In this document: positions 1 to 8,213 of the stretch, one piece after another
How the letters are laid out: every line of letters starts with the position of its first letter
Numbering within the stretch: the first letter of the stretch is position 1
Assembly (NCBI GenBank): GCA_964552035.1
Contig: CAZKFN010000018.1
Coordinates: forward strand, 1 to 30,317
DNA length: 30,317 bases
Direction of reading: 5' to 3'
From: CAZKFN01 sp964552035
Lineage (GTDB): Bacteria > Bacteroidota > Bacteroidia > Flavobacteriales_E > Vicingaceae
Position numbers and translations under genes: made by a program
The notes under the pieces: model-generated
The model's database searches: none
What the model saw: the letters and a program-made list of their open reading frames with translations, nothing else
Told to the model about the DNA's origin: nothing

Positions 1-97
1 TTGATATTTCGACACTACCGGGTCTTCTGCCTTCTAAGCTCTCCCTTGCAATAAAAATTACTGCACGTAAACCATATTCACATGACTTTGAAAACAT
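1..97 (-). CDS. Rrf2-family transcriptional regulator, 5' end only
   Basis: The reverse strand opens with ATG at 95-97 and reads MFSKSCEYGLRAVIFIAR followed by about 14 further residues, with no stop, until the window edge. The 'CEYGLRAVIFIA' stretch is the typical first helix of the Rrf2 winged-helix family (IscR/NsrR/RirA relatives), whose members start with 'S..YALRALIYLA'. Only the first 32 codons are present, so the Fe-S-ligating cysteines that some members carry cannot be checked. A TATATTTG element on the same strand at 116-123 fits the Bacteroidota -7 box and would give a leader of about 15 nt. Family assignment is fairly sure; the regulated genes are unknown. Confidence 0.8.
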   Translation of the reverse strand, partial: MFSKSCEYGLRAVIFIARESLEGRRPGSVEIS

Positions 98-115
98 AAT
101 CCTACTAATAAATTA

Positions 116-123
116 CAAATATA
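116..123 (-). promoter_or_regulatory. -7 promoter element TATATTTG for the Rrf2 gene
   Basis: On the minus strand this is an exact match to the Bacteroidota -7 consensus TAnnTTTG, placed about 19 bases before the ATG of the Rrf2-type gene. No convincing -33 TTTG lies 17-23 bases upstream. Just upstream, at about 152-174, the minus strand reads GTCC, a C-rich run of seven C, then ATATC and GGAC, a possible operator. Confidence 0.45.
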
Positions 124-205
124 AGATACTATTTTAATATAATGGATGAAAATGTCCGATATGGGGGGGTGGACTTTTTATATCAGCAAACCATGCCGAA
201 GGAGT

Positions 206-418
206 TTATTTTTCTTTAATTTTTTTTCTTGAACTAATTCCAAAAAATCTATAGATGGGGCAGAAATTAATAAATGAAGTAATTAACAGTACAGCTGCTA
301 AGGCTAATAATATATATGCAAGAGTGCCGCTTAGAATTTCAGCATAAATTAAGATGGCAATTACAACAGCAATAATTGTTCTGGCAGCTTTATCCACTTC
401 TCCTATATTCTTTTTCAT
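206..418 (-). CDS. small DUF2892 / YgaP-like inner-membrane protein
   Basis: A 70-residue protein starting at ATG. It has a short charged N-terminus containing 'NIGEVDKAARTI', two hydrophobic segments (about residues 12-30 and 32-50) and a basic tail. The N-terminal 'N.G..DR..R...G' pattern followed by two helices and a 'CP.Y...G' motif (here CPIYRFFGIS) is the signature of DUF2892, the membrane domain also found fused to rhodanese in YgaP. These proteins often sit beside sulfur or Fe-S related genes. Here it lies 108 bases upstream of, and on the same strand as, an Rrf2-type regulator, so co-regulation is plausible. Its biochemical role is not known. Confidence 0.85.
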   Translation of the reverse strand: MKKNIGEVDKAARTIIAVVIAILIYAEILSGTLAYILLALAAVLLITSFINFCPIYRFFGISSRKKIKEK

Positions 419-485
419 AATTTGATTATATATTTTATAAAGTTAAGTTATATTTTATAGTTTTAGTAAAACAAATAACTTTTAT

Positions 486-495
486 NNNNNNNNNN
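486..495. other. assembly gap of 10 N
   Basis: Ten undetermined bases lie between the small membrane-protein gene and the giant secreted-protein gene. The length is probably a placeholder, so the true amount of missing sequence is unknown. Upstream regulatory DNA or a small gene could be missing. Confidence 0.98.
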
Positions 496-505
496 AGCTA
501 TTGTC

Positions 506-538
506 TTGTTTATCAATTATAAATATTGATTATATTTG
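506..538 (+). promoter_or_regulatory. promoter of the giant secreted-protein gene
   Basis: CTTGTT (TTG at 506-508) is followed 22 bases later by TATATTTG at 531-538, matching the Bacteroidota TTG-N(17-23)-TAnnTTTG promoter. Transcription would start near 542, giving a leader of about 49 nt before the ATG at 591. The -33 part lies only 11 bases after the assembly gap. Confidence 0.55.
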
Positions 539-590
539 TCGCTTGTATTTTAAATACTTAGATAACTTAAGATAAACTTATTGTTAAAAG

Positions 591-3500
591 ATGAAACTAA
601 AGCTACCTTTATTTAAGACTAAAATTTTCTTTTTATTATTTATTGTTTTTTCGATAAGTGCTAAGGCACAATGTGAATTTAATATTTCAGCTAATCCATA
701 CAACGATAGAAGTTGTCTCTATGCAGTTGAAGAAGTTGTTTGGACCGATTTGGTCGGCGTAACAGCTAATGCTAATAGTATTCAAAAAACATCCAACAAC
801 GGTTGGAATGCAGATGCTATTTCCAAAAACTTTATACATAAAAATGGTTTTGTGCAAACTGTTATTGATGAAGAAAATACAACTAGATTAATAGGCTTGG
901 TAAAGTCAAATCCCGATAGAAGTTATAAAACCCTTGATTTTTCTTTTTATATTCAAAATAATAAAAGATTATCCATATATGAAGATGGAGTTAATTTGGG
1001 TGTCAAAAGTATTTATGATTCTGGTGATACATTAAGAATAGCGGTACTCGGTAATAAAGTTTTTTATATTCACAATAATAGGGTGGTGTATCAAAGTGAA
1101 AAAGCAGCAAACGCTCCTTACTTTGTGGATGTAGCAATGTATACTACTGGAAGTACCTTAAAAGATGTTATGGTAGGGAATAGCATGGATTTTTCTTTTA
1201 CAGCTCATGAATCCTTTCCAGGAACTTCTCCTACTTATCAATGGATGTTAAATGGAGTGAATGTGGGTGTAAACTCTGCAATCTATTCTAATAATAATCT
1301 AGTTGCAGGAGATGAGCTGGAATGTATATTAAGCCCTGGTTCTGGTGGTTGTGGCACTTCAAATGTTACTTCTAATAAAATATACCTAGAAGAGTATGAT
1401 CTAACTAAGGATATAACTTATGGTATAAAATCAGACTCCGCTCTACGAAGTAGTTGTTATTATTCTACAAAAACTGTGGTTTGGGAAACCATTAGTAATT
1501 ATATAGAGGTAGATAACTTAGGAAGTGCGATGAAAGTAAATGGGATTAATGCTTGGGATGCAGGAGTTTTTAGTTATAACACCGTACAAAATGGCGGATA
1601 TGTAGACTTTGTAATTAGAGAAGAAGCATCCTCACGCATAATGGGTTTAGCTTATGAAAATGAAAGCATTAATTCTATTAATACCATTGATTATGGCTTT
1701 AATTTAGGTAGTGGGAGTCTAATCAATATTTATGAGTCTGGAACTAATTTAGGAAACATAGGGCGGTATTATACAGGAGATACTTTAAGAATTATGGTCA
1801 AGGATTCTACAGTTAATTACATACAAAATGGGAATATTATATTTAAGAGTAAGTTGAGTACTATCGCACCTTTACATGTAAAAGCTGTTTTGAGATACGA
1901 TAGCTCATCAACAGGACCAGTAACAATTTCTAATCCTTTATACGGAAGCTTTGTAGCTGATGTTAACGGTTTAGATAATGTAAGCTATCAATGGAAATTA
2001 AATGGAGTAAATGTAGGAGCTAATAGTCCAAGCTATTATAACCCGAACTTAACAACAGGAGATAGTTTGTATTGTGAGTTTTCTATTGGTTCAACTCAAA
2101 ATTGTATGCCTACTGTATTTAATTCTAATGGAGTACGTATACAAGATAGAAAGCAAGAAGATGAGGTTTATTTAACCTTAATGAACGATTCTACGGTTGA
2201 AAATACTTGTAATTATGCTCTAGAAGAAGTAGTGTGGGATGTGTTAACGAGTATAAGGCAAAATGGCACAACGATTGCCAAACCTTCAACAACAGTTATT
2301 GGGAATAATGCTGCTGCATTTAGCCATAATACAGTTGAAGAAGGTGGATATTTACAGTTTGTTGTTGTTGAGGGTAATACTAGAAAACACATTGGTTTAA
2401 GTGCTGAATTCCTCACATTGAGTAGCAGTAATATCAACTATGCTTTTTACCTTAACACTGGCAATAATATACATATTTCCGAAAATGGAACTAACCTTGG
2501 GAATTGGGGGAAATATTATCCTGGAGACACCTTGCAAATTGCCTTAGTGGAGGGTGAAGTTAGATATATCGTCAATGGGAATATAATTTATACTAGTCCA
2601 AATACATCTACTTCCCCATTGTATGTTAATGTTGCTATGTATCATCCTAGTGCTAGTCTTAAAGATATAGTTATCAATAACCCATCTTATGGAAAATACA
2701 TTGCCGGTGTTGAGGGTATAACCTCTTACAAATTACAATGGAAGCTAAACGGAGTAGATGTTGGAACAGATACCAATGTTTATGTAAATACATCAACCTT
2801 AGATGGAGATATTATTAGCTGTGAACTTATTCCAGATACAAATATTTTTTGTTCGGATGACCCAATCTCATCTAAAAATAAGATTATAATTAATAAAGAA
2901 GATTTAAGAGAGAGCGTTGTCTTCGCCATTAGAAGTGACACTTCAGCAGCGTTTGCTTGTAATTTTTCAAATGAAGATGTTGGCTGGCAAAGTGTAACAG
3001 GTGTTGAAGTAAATGGGAATAATGTTACAAAGAATATACCTAAGGGTTGGTCATCTAGTGCTTTCTCTTTTAATACAGTAAAAGAAGAAGGATACGTTCA
3101 GTTTATTGCAACCGAGACTGATATGCGTCGTGTTGTTGGATTAAGCTCAACAAACGGTGGAATTAGTATTAATAATATAGAGTATGGAATGTATTTACAA
3201 AGTAATGGAAGAATATATGTATATGAAGATGGGAGTAATCTAAGTTATTGGGGAAATTACTTGCCTGGAGATACGCTCCAAATTGCAGTTGTAAATAATA
3301 CAGTAAGGTATATTAAAAATGATAATATTATCTACACCAGTACAAAAGTACCAACCCTTCCTTTACATGTACATCTGGCTTTATACGACAGCACAGCTAC
3401 AATTAACGACATTACGATTAATAATACTACAGCAGGTGTTTACAGCGCTTATGTTTCTGGTTACAGCGATATAAGCTATCAGTGGAAACTAAATGGAGTA

Positions 3501-6500
3501 GATGTAGGAACAGACTCAGCTTTTTATGTAAATAATACGGTTTCACAAGGAGACATTATCTCTTGTGACTTATTGCTGTTAAACACTAATGGCTGTTCTT
3601 TAGATACCATTATTTCTTCCAATAAAATTACCATTAATCATGAAGACATTATCGATAAGGTTGTCTTTTCCATTCGCAGTGATTCATCAACTGATTATTC
3701 TTGTAATTATGCATTTGAAAATATAGGCTGGCAAAGTTTTTCAGGTGTTGAAGTAAATGGGAATAATCTCTTTAAAAAAGCTCCTCAAAGCGGATGGAAT
3801 GCCGGGGCGTTTTCCTATAATAAAGTTGGAGAAGGGGATTATGTTCAAACGATTATTGATGAAACCAATACCTCAAGGGTTATAGGTTTAAGTTCTGTAA
3901 ATACCAACATTAACAGAAGTATGATAGAATTTGGGATGGAATTTAGAAATAATGGATTGATATACATATATGAAAGTAATACAAGTAGAGGAAATTGGGG
4001 AGGATACTCAACGGGGGATACTATGGCTATAGCAGTAGTAGATAATACCATACGTTATATACAAAATGGAAATGTAATTTATACCAGTACATTAACACCA
4101 ACTTTGCCTTTATATGTTGATGTTGGATTAAGCACACCTAACTCAACTTTAATGGATATTACAGTTAACAGCTCTACCCGTGGAATATATAGTGCTTATG
4201 TAGATGGTGCTACAGATAGTGTAGTTTATCAATGGAAACTCAATGGAGTAGATGTTGGAACGAACAGTTCAACCTATATAAATACAAATACTCAAGAAGG
4301 AGATACCATTTCATGTTCTTTATCACTAGTGAATACATCGGGATGCTTGCCGGATACTATTAAACACTCCAATTATATTGTAATAGGAAGACACAGCTTA
4401 ATTGATGAAGCAATTTTTGCCATTAGAAATGATTCAGTTTCCTATCCTTCTTGTGCTTATGCTTATGAAGAAGTTGGCTGGCAAAGCATGACTTCAGTTG
4501 AAGTAAATGGAAATAATGTTACCAAAACCGGATCTTCCAATTCTTGGGATGCTGGAGGATTCTCATATAATAAGGTTGAAAATGGAGGATTTGTGCAAAC
4601 TGTAGTTGATGAGACTAATACAGAAAGAGCCATTGGTTTAAACTCTAATAATACCTCTGTAAGTTATACAGATCTAGAGTTTGCTATTCATTTATCTAGC
4701 AACGGTAGAGTTCAAGTTTATGAAAATGGTTCCAGTTTAGGATCATGGAGTTCTTATTCTACAGGCGATACATTTCAAATAGCCATTGTAGACACTTCGG
4801 TTAGATATCTGCAAAATGGGAATATTATTTATTTAAGTAGTCAAAAACCAACACTACCTCAATATGTAGATTTTAGTATAAAAGATTCTGGAGCAACTTT
4901 AAAAGATATCATAGTTAATAACGCAACTGCAGGTTATTTTTCAGCTTTTGTAGAGGGAGCTGATAATATTAATTATCAATGGAAGCTTAATGGAATTGAT
5001 GTGGGTACGGATACAGCTATATATATTAATCAAAACTTAACAGCTGGAGATGTTGTTTCTTGTGATTTGATTCTAGTGAATACCGTAGGTTGTGTGCCTG
5101 ATACCATTAAAAATGCCAACAGAATTATGATTAATGAACAGAATATCGTTGAAGATGCTTTATATTCTATTCGAAATGATTCCATTACTAAATTCTCCTG
5201 TTTGTTTGCTACGGAGGAAGTTGCTTGGCAAACGATTAGTTCATTAAAAACAAATGGGAAGAGTAATAACATAGAAAAAATAAGCCCTCTTTCTGGATGG
5301 TATTCTGGTGCCTTCTCTTTCAACAAAGTAGATGAAGGTGGATTTATGCAAACTATAGTTAATGAAACTAATACTAATCGTGTTATTGGATTAAGTACAC
5401 AAAACACTTCAATAAGCTATAATAGTACAAATTATGCCTTTTATTTACAATCAAATGGCACACTGTCTATTTATGAAAACGGTGTAAATGTTTTAAATTT
5501 TGGAGCTTATGGTACAGGAGATACTTTGAGAATTGCAATTATAGATGGGGAGGTGAATTACTATAGGAATAATTCTTTACTTCACATTAGTAGCACTGCA
5601 CCAACACTTCCTTTATATGTTAAAGCAAGCTTATATACTCCAGGAAGTACATTAGAAGAGATAACCGTTTATAATGGCTTATATGGAAACTTTGCTGCTT
5701 TAGTTGACGGAGTTCAAAATGTAAGTTATAAATGGAAACTTAACGGCATTGAAGTAGGAACAGATAGTATGGGGTATTTTAATTATAACTTGTTGGACGG
5801 AGATGAAATAACTTCTGAGATTTCAATTATAGGATCTACAGCTTGCGGAATGGACACCATAGTTTATTCTAATAAAATAAATATTACAGAAGTACCCTTT
5901 ACTGATTTTATTACTTTCCATATTGATAAAGACAATACCTTTATTGAAGGTTGTGAGTTCTCTGTTGTTGAGGCAATGTGGGAGGTGGAAATGGGAGTAG
6001 AGACAAATGGCAATTCTGTTAAAAAAGGAAGTGGTTCTGCTAATTGGAATGCTAAGGCATTTTCAAAAAATACCATCCAAGGGAATGGCTTTTTTCAATT
6101 TGTTGTAGCTCAGAATAACAAAAGAATTGTTGCTGGACTCAATGACTCACATATTGGTACAGCAACGATTAATCAAATTGACTTTGGATTTTATTTAAAT
6201 TCAAATGGGAATTTGAGAATATATGAAAATGGTTCTAGTATTAAAGATGTAGGGAGCTATAATGTTGGGGATACATTGAGAATTGATGTATCTGGAGGAA
6301 AAATAAGTTACTTTAAAAATGGAGAATTGTTATACTCAAGCGTTGCGCATCCCCCTAATTATTTCCATATAGATATTGCTTTAAGAGATGTTGGTGCAGA
6401 AGTACATGATTGCGTAATTGGAACTGCTAATAATGGAGAGTTTATGGCTTTTTCTGAAAATGCTGGATTCAATCCTATTTACCAATGGAAACTTAATGGA

Positions 6501-8123
6501 GTTGATGTGGGTACAGATACTAATATTTATGTTAACCATCTTTTAAAAGTTGATGATGTGCTTAATTGTGAGTTAATTCCAGATTATGCAAATTGTCAAA
6601 TTAATTCAACAACCTCTAATAACATCTTAATTTCAGATTTTCCAGAAGGATATATAGTTAATTTTACACCTGTAAATAATACATGGCTTGGAAACAGTGC
6701 CGATTGGTTTGATTCTGACAATTGGAGTAATGGAGTACCCAATACCGGCTCTAATGTTATTGTACCGGCCTCAGTTAGCTCTTATCCATTAGTTACAGAT
6801 GTTTTAAAAACTTATAGCTTAAATATAGCTTCTGGAGCTACAGTTGATTTATTAGGTGTTTCTAGATTTAAGATATATGGAGAACTACACAATGAAGGAA
6901 TTTTTAATCCAAATACTACAGATGTTGAAATTAAACTTTGTGTAGATAGCACCGTTTGGAATTCTACTTCTCAAGTTGAGGTAGAAAATCTTATTATAAA
7001 TAACCCTAAGGGATTATATGTATTTGATGGAAATATTTCGATTAATAATTCTCTAATCTTTGAGAAAGGTATCATTTATAATGATGAAAATCATATCAAA
7101 ATGCAAGAGGATGCTATATGGACTAATGCTTCTGATAGTGCTTATGTTGCAGGAACAGTTGAAAAAATTGGCAGAAGAGCTTTTAATTTCCCTGTAGGTG
7201 ATAAAAACCGATTTATGCCTATTCACATATCAGCTCCAAACTCAGCTGGAGATGCTTTTAAAGCTAGATATTATAGATTACACCCGGATAGTGCTAAGCC
7301 TGCTCCTTATCATATTAATATGCTTGCACCAGATCTTCATCACGTCGGTTCTTGTGAATTTTGGATTTTAGATAGAACAAGTGGAAACTCCTCAGCTTAC
7401 GTTACATTAGGTTGGAGAGAAAATGGGTGTGGCATTACTAATATAGATGATATTGTAGTTGCACGTTGGGATGGAAATTTATGGCAAAATGAAGGCCAAG
7501 GAACGGTTACTGGAAATCTAGACGCTGGAACAATTTCAACGGCAGCTTCTGTAAGCTCCTTTAGCCCTTTTATCTTAGCCAGTACTACAAAAGAAAACCC
7601 AATGCCCGTTACTTTATTAGACTTTAGAGCTAGAGCAAAATCTAAGGTTGTTGAAATAGAATGGGAGACAACTTCGGAAATCAATAACGATTATTTTACC
7701 ATAGAGAAAAGCCAAGATGGAAAGAATTGGGAGAAATATAAGGATGTCCCTGGTGCTGGAAATAGCAACAGCTTAAAAGAGTATAGTGAAATAGATTATA
7801 GTCCTTTTAATGGAGTTTCGTATTATAGATTAAAACAAACTGATTTTAATGGTGAATATGAATATAGTAAAGTCGTTCCCGTTGTTCTTTCAGTTCAGCA
7901 AACACATGTTTATCCTAATCCTATTAAAGATTGGCTGTTTGTAGATAATATAAATGCATCCAATACAGAACTTAGAGTATATTCAATAGAAGGTAAATTG
8001 ATATACTCCGGTAATCAAAGTAAGATTAATACCTCTGAATGGGCTGAAGGAATATATGAGTTGTTGATTATTGATGGAAAAGAGAAAAATATTGAACGCA
8101 TTAAACTGGTGAAAATAAAGTAA
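591..8123 (+). CDS. giant secreted protein with eight ~250-residue repeats and T9SS sorting domain
   Basis: 2510 residues. A Sec signal peptide (basic start, hydrophobic core, AKA before residue 27) leads into eight tandem repeats that each begin at a conserved Cys-x-[YF] (residues about 42, 288, 540, 790, 1038, 1288, 1537, 1788). Each repeat has two parts. The first is a ~160-residue beta-rich block with 'W.AGAFSYN.V', 'GGYVQ', 'IGLS', 'Y.F.L..NG...IYENG' and 'GDTL.IAV....RYIQNGNIIYTS', resembling SPRY/ConA-like sandwiches of large bacterial adhesins. The second is an ~80-residue Ig-like block with 'YQWKLNGVDVGT' and two cysteines. After residue ~2025 comes a 'W.G....WF...NWSNGVPN' beta module, then an FN3-like segment ('LLDFRA....VEIEWETTSEINNDYFTIEKS'), then a C-terminal Por sorting domain starting 'VYPNPIKDWLFV'. 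Inferred role: cell-surface or released adhesin; no catalytic motif seen. Function is uncertain, export route is confident. Confidence 0.93.
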   Translation: MKLKLPLFKTKIFFLLFIVFSISAKAQCEFNISANPYNDRSCLYAVEEVVWTDLVGVTANANSIQKTSNNGWNADAISKNFIHKNGFVQTVIDEENTTRLIGLVKSNPDRSYKTLDFSFYIQNNKRLSIYEDGVNLGVKSIYDSGDTLRIAVLGNKVFYIHNNRVVYQSEKAANAPYFVDVAMYTTGSTLKDVMVGNSMDFSFTAHESFPGTSPTYQWMLNGVNVGVNSAIYSNNNLVAGDELECILSPGSGGCGTSNVTSNKIYLEEYDLTKDITYGIKSDSALRSSCYYSTKTVVWETISNYIEVDNLGSAMKVNGINAWDAGVFSYNTVQNGGYVDFVIREEASSRIMGLAYENESINSINTIDYGFNLGSGSLINIYESGTNLGNIGRYYTGDTLRIMVKDSTVNYIQNGNIIFKSKLSTIAPLHVKAVLRYDSSSTGPVTISNPLYGSFVADVNGLDNVSYQWKLNGVNVGANSPSYYNPNLTTGDSLYCEFSIGSTQNCMPTVFNSNGVRIQDRKQEDEVYLTLMNDSTVENTCNYALEEVVWDVLTSIRQNGTTIAKPSTTVIGNNAAAFSHNTVEEGGYLQFVVVEGNTRKHIGLSAEFLTLSSSNINYAFYLNTGNNIHISENGTNLGNWGKYYPGDTLQIALVEGEVRYIVNGNIIYTSPNTSTSPLYVNVAMYHPSASLKDIVINNPSYGKYIAGVEGITSYKLQWKLNGVDVGTDTNVYVNTSTLDGDIISCELIPDTNIFCSDDPISSKNKIIINKEDLRESVVFAIRSDTSAAFACNFSNEDVGWQSVTGVEVNGNNVTKNIPKGWSSSAFSFNTVKEEGYVQFIATETDMRRVVGLSSTNGGISINNIEYGMYLQSNGRIYVYEDGSNLSYWGNYLPGDTLQIAVVNNTVRYIKNDNIIYTSTKVPTLPLHVHLALYDSTATINDITINNTTAGVYSAYVSGYSDISYQWKLNGVDVGTDSAFYVNNTVSQGDIISCDLLLLNTNGCSLDTIISSNKITINHEDIIDKVVFSIRSDSSTDYSCNYAFENIGWQSFSGVEVNGNNLFKKAPQSGWNAGAFSYNKVGEGDYVQTIIDETNTSRVIGLSSVNTNINRSMIEFGMEFRNNGLIYIYESNTSRGNWGGYSTGDTMAIAVVDNTIRYIQNGNVIYTSTLTPTLPLYVDVGLSTPNSTLMDITVNSSTRGIYSAYVDGATDSVVYQWKLNGVDVGTNSSTYINTNTQEGDTISCSLSLVNTSGCLPDTIKHSNYIVIGRHSLIDEAIFAIRNDSVSYPSCAYAYEEVGWQSMTSVEVNGNNVTKTGSSNSWDAGGFSYNKVENGGFVQTVVDETNTERAIGLNSNNTSVSYTDLEFAIHLSSNGRVQVYENGSSLGSWSSYSTGDTFQIAIVDTSVRYLQNGNIIYLSSQKPTLPQYVDFSIKDSGATLKDIIVNNATAGYFSAFVEGADNINYQWKLNGIDVGTDTAIYINQNLTAGDVVSCDLILVNTVGCVPDTIKNANRIMINEQNIVEDALYSIRNDSITKFSCLFATEEVAWQTISSLKTNGKSNNIEKISPLSGWYSGAFSFNKVDEGGFMQTIVNETNTNRVIGLSTQNTSISYNSTNYAFYLQSNGTLSIYENGVNVLNFGAYGTGDTLRIAIIDGEVNYYRNNSLLHISSTAPTLPLYVKASLYTPGSTLEEITVYNGLYGNFAALVDGVQNVSYKWKLNGIEVGTDSMGYFNYNLLDGDEITSEISIIGSTACGMDTIVYSNKINITEVPFTDFITFHIDKDNTFIEGCEFSVVEAMWEVEMGVETNGNSVKKGSGSANWNAKAFSKNTIQGNGFFQFVVAQNNKRIVAGLNDSHIGTATINQIDFGFYLNSNGNLRIYENGSSIKDVGSYNVGDTLRIDVSGGKISYFKNGELLYSSVAHPPNYFHIDIALRDVGAEVHDCVIGTANNGEFMAFSENAGFNPIYQWKLNGVDVGTDTNIYVNHLLKVDDVLNCELIPDYANCQINSTTSNNILISDFPEGYIVNFTPVNNTWLGNSADWFDSDNWSNGVPNTGSNVIVPASVSSYPLVTDVLKTYSLNIASGATVDLLGVSRFKIYGELHNEGIFNPNTTDVEIKLCVDSTVWNSTSQVEVENLIINNPKGLYVFDGNISINNSLIFEKGIIYNDENHIKMQEDAIWTNASDSAYVAGTVEKIGRRAFNFPVGDKNRFMPIHISAPNSAGDAFKARYYRLHPDSAKPAPYHINMLAPDLHHVGSCEFWILDRTSGNSSAYVTLGWRENGCGITNIDDIVVARWDGNLWQNEGQGTVTGNLDAGTISTAASVSSFSPFILASTTKENPMPVTLLDFRARAKSKVVEIEWETTSEINNDYFTIEKSQDGKNWEKYKDVPGAGNSNSLKEYSEIDYSPFNGVSYYRLKQTDFNGEYEYSKVVPVVLSVQQTHVYPNPIKDWLFVDNINASNTELRVYSIEGKLIYSGNQSKINTSEWAEGIYELLIIDGKEKNIERIKLVKIK
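711..6660 (+). repeat. eight tandem ~750-bp coding repeats inside the giant gene
   Basis: Repeat starts, marked by the conserved cysteine codon, fall near 714, 1454, 2208, 2958, 3702, 4452, 5199 and 5952, a spacing of 246-252 codons. Protein similarity is clear in all eight, while the DNA is visibly diverged. Repeats 4 to 6 are the most alike (all share 'GWQS' followed by 'VEVNGNN'). Repeats 1, 2 and 8 at the edges are more diverged, as expected if central units exchange sequence. Confidence 0.9.
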
Positions 8124-8142
8124 TCATAAGGAATGTTTTGTT

Positions 8143-8190
8143 GCTGCCTTTTAATAGAAAGTAATTTCTGCTAAAAGGTAGCTTCTTCTT
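8143..8190 (+). terminator. long hairpin terminator after the giant gene
   Basis: GCTGCCTTTTA (8143-8153) pairs with TAAAAGGTAGC (8172-8182) with one G-T wobble. Inside it AGAAA (8156-8160) pairs with TTTCT (8165-8169) around a GTAA loop. A T-rich tail TTCTTCTT follows. It lies 20 bases after the stop codon. The hairpin physically overlaps the predicted promoter of mqnA. Confidence 0.7.
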
Positions 8191-8197
8191 ACCTTTG
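8165..8197 (+). promoter_or_regulatory. promoter of mqnA, overlapping the upstream terminator
   Basis: TACCTTTG at 8190-8197 is an exact TAnnTTTG -7 box. TTTCTG at 8165-8170, 19 bases upstream, resembles the TTTG -33 box, and the same TTTCTG/TACCTTTG pair precedes pepD at 14462-14492. The transcript would start near 8201, about 13 nt before the TTG start codon. Confidence 0.65.
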
Positions 8198-8213
8198 TAT
8201 CAAAAATATTTCT

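Noticed and set aside
5030..5407. 125-codon open frame on the minus strand inside the giant gene
   Set aside because: It lies wholly opposite the repeat-coding region, has no recognisable domain or promoter, and arises from the repeat codon pattern.
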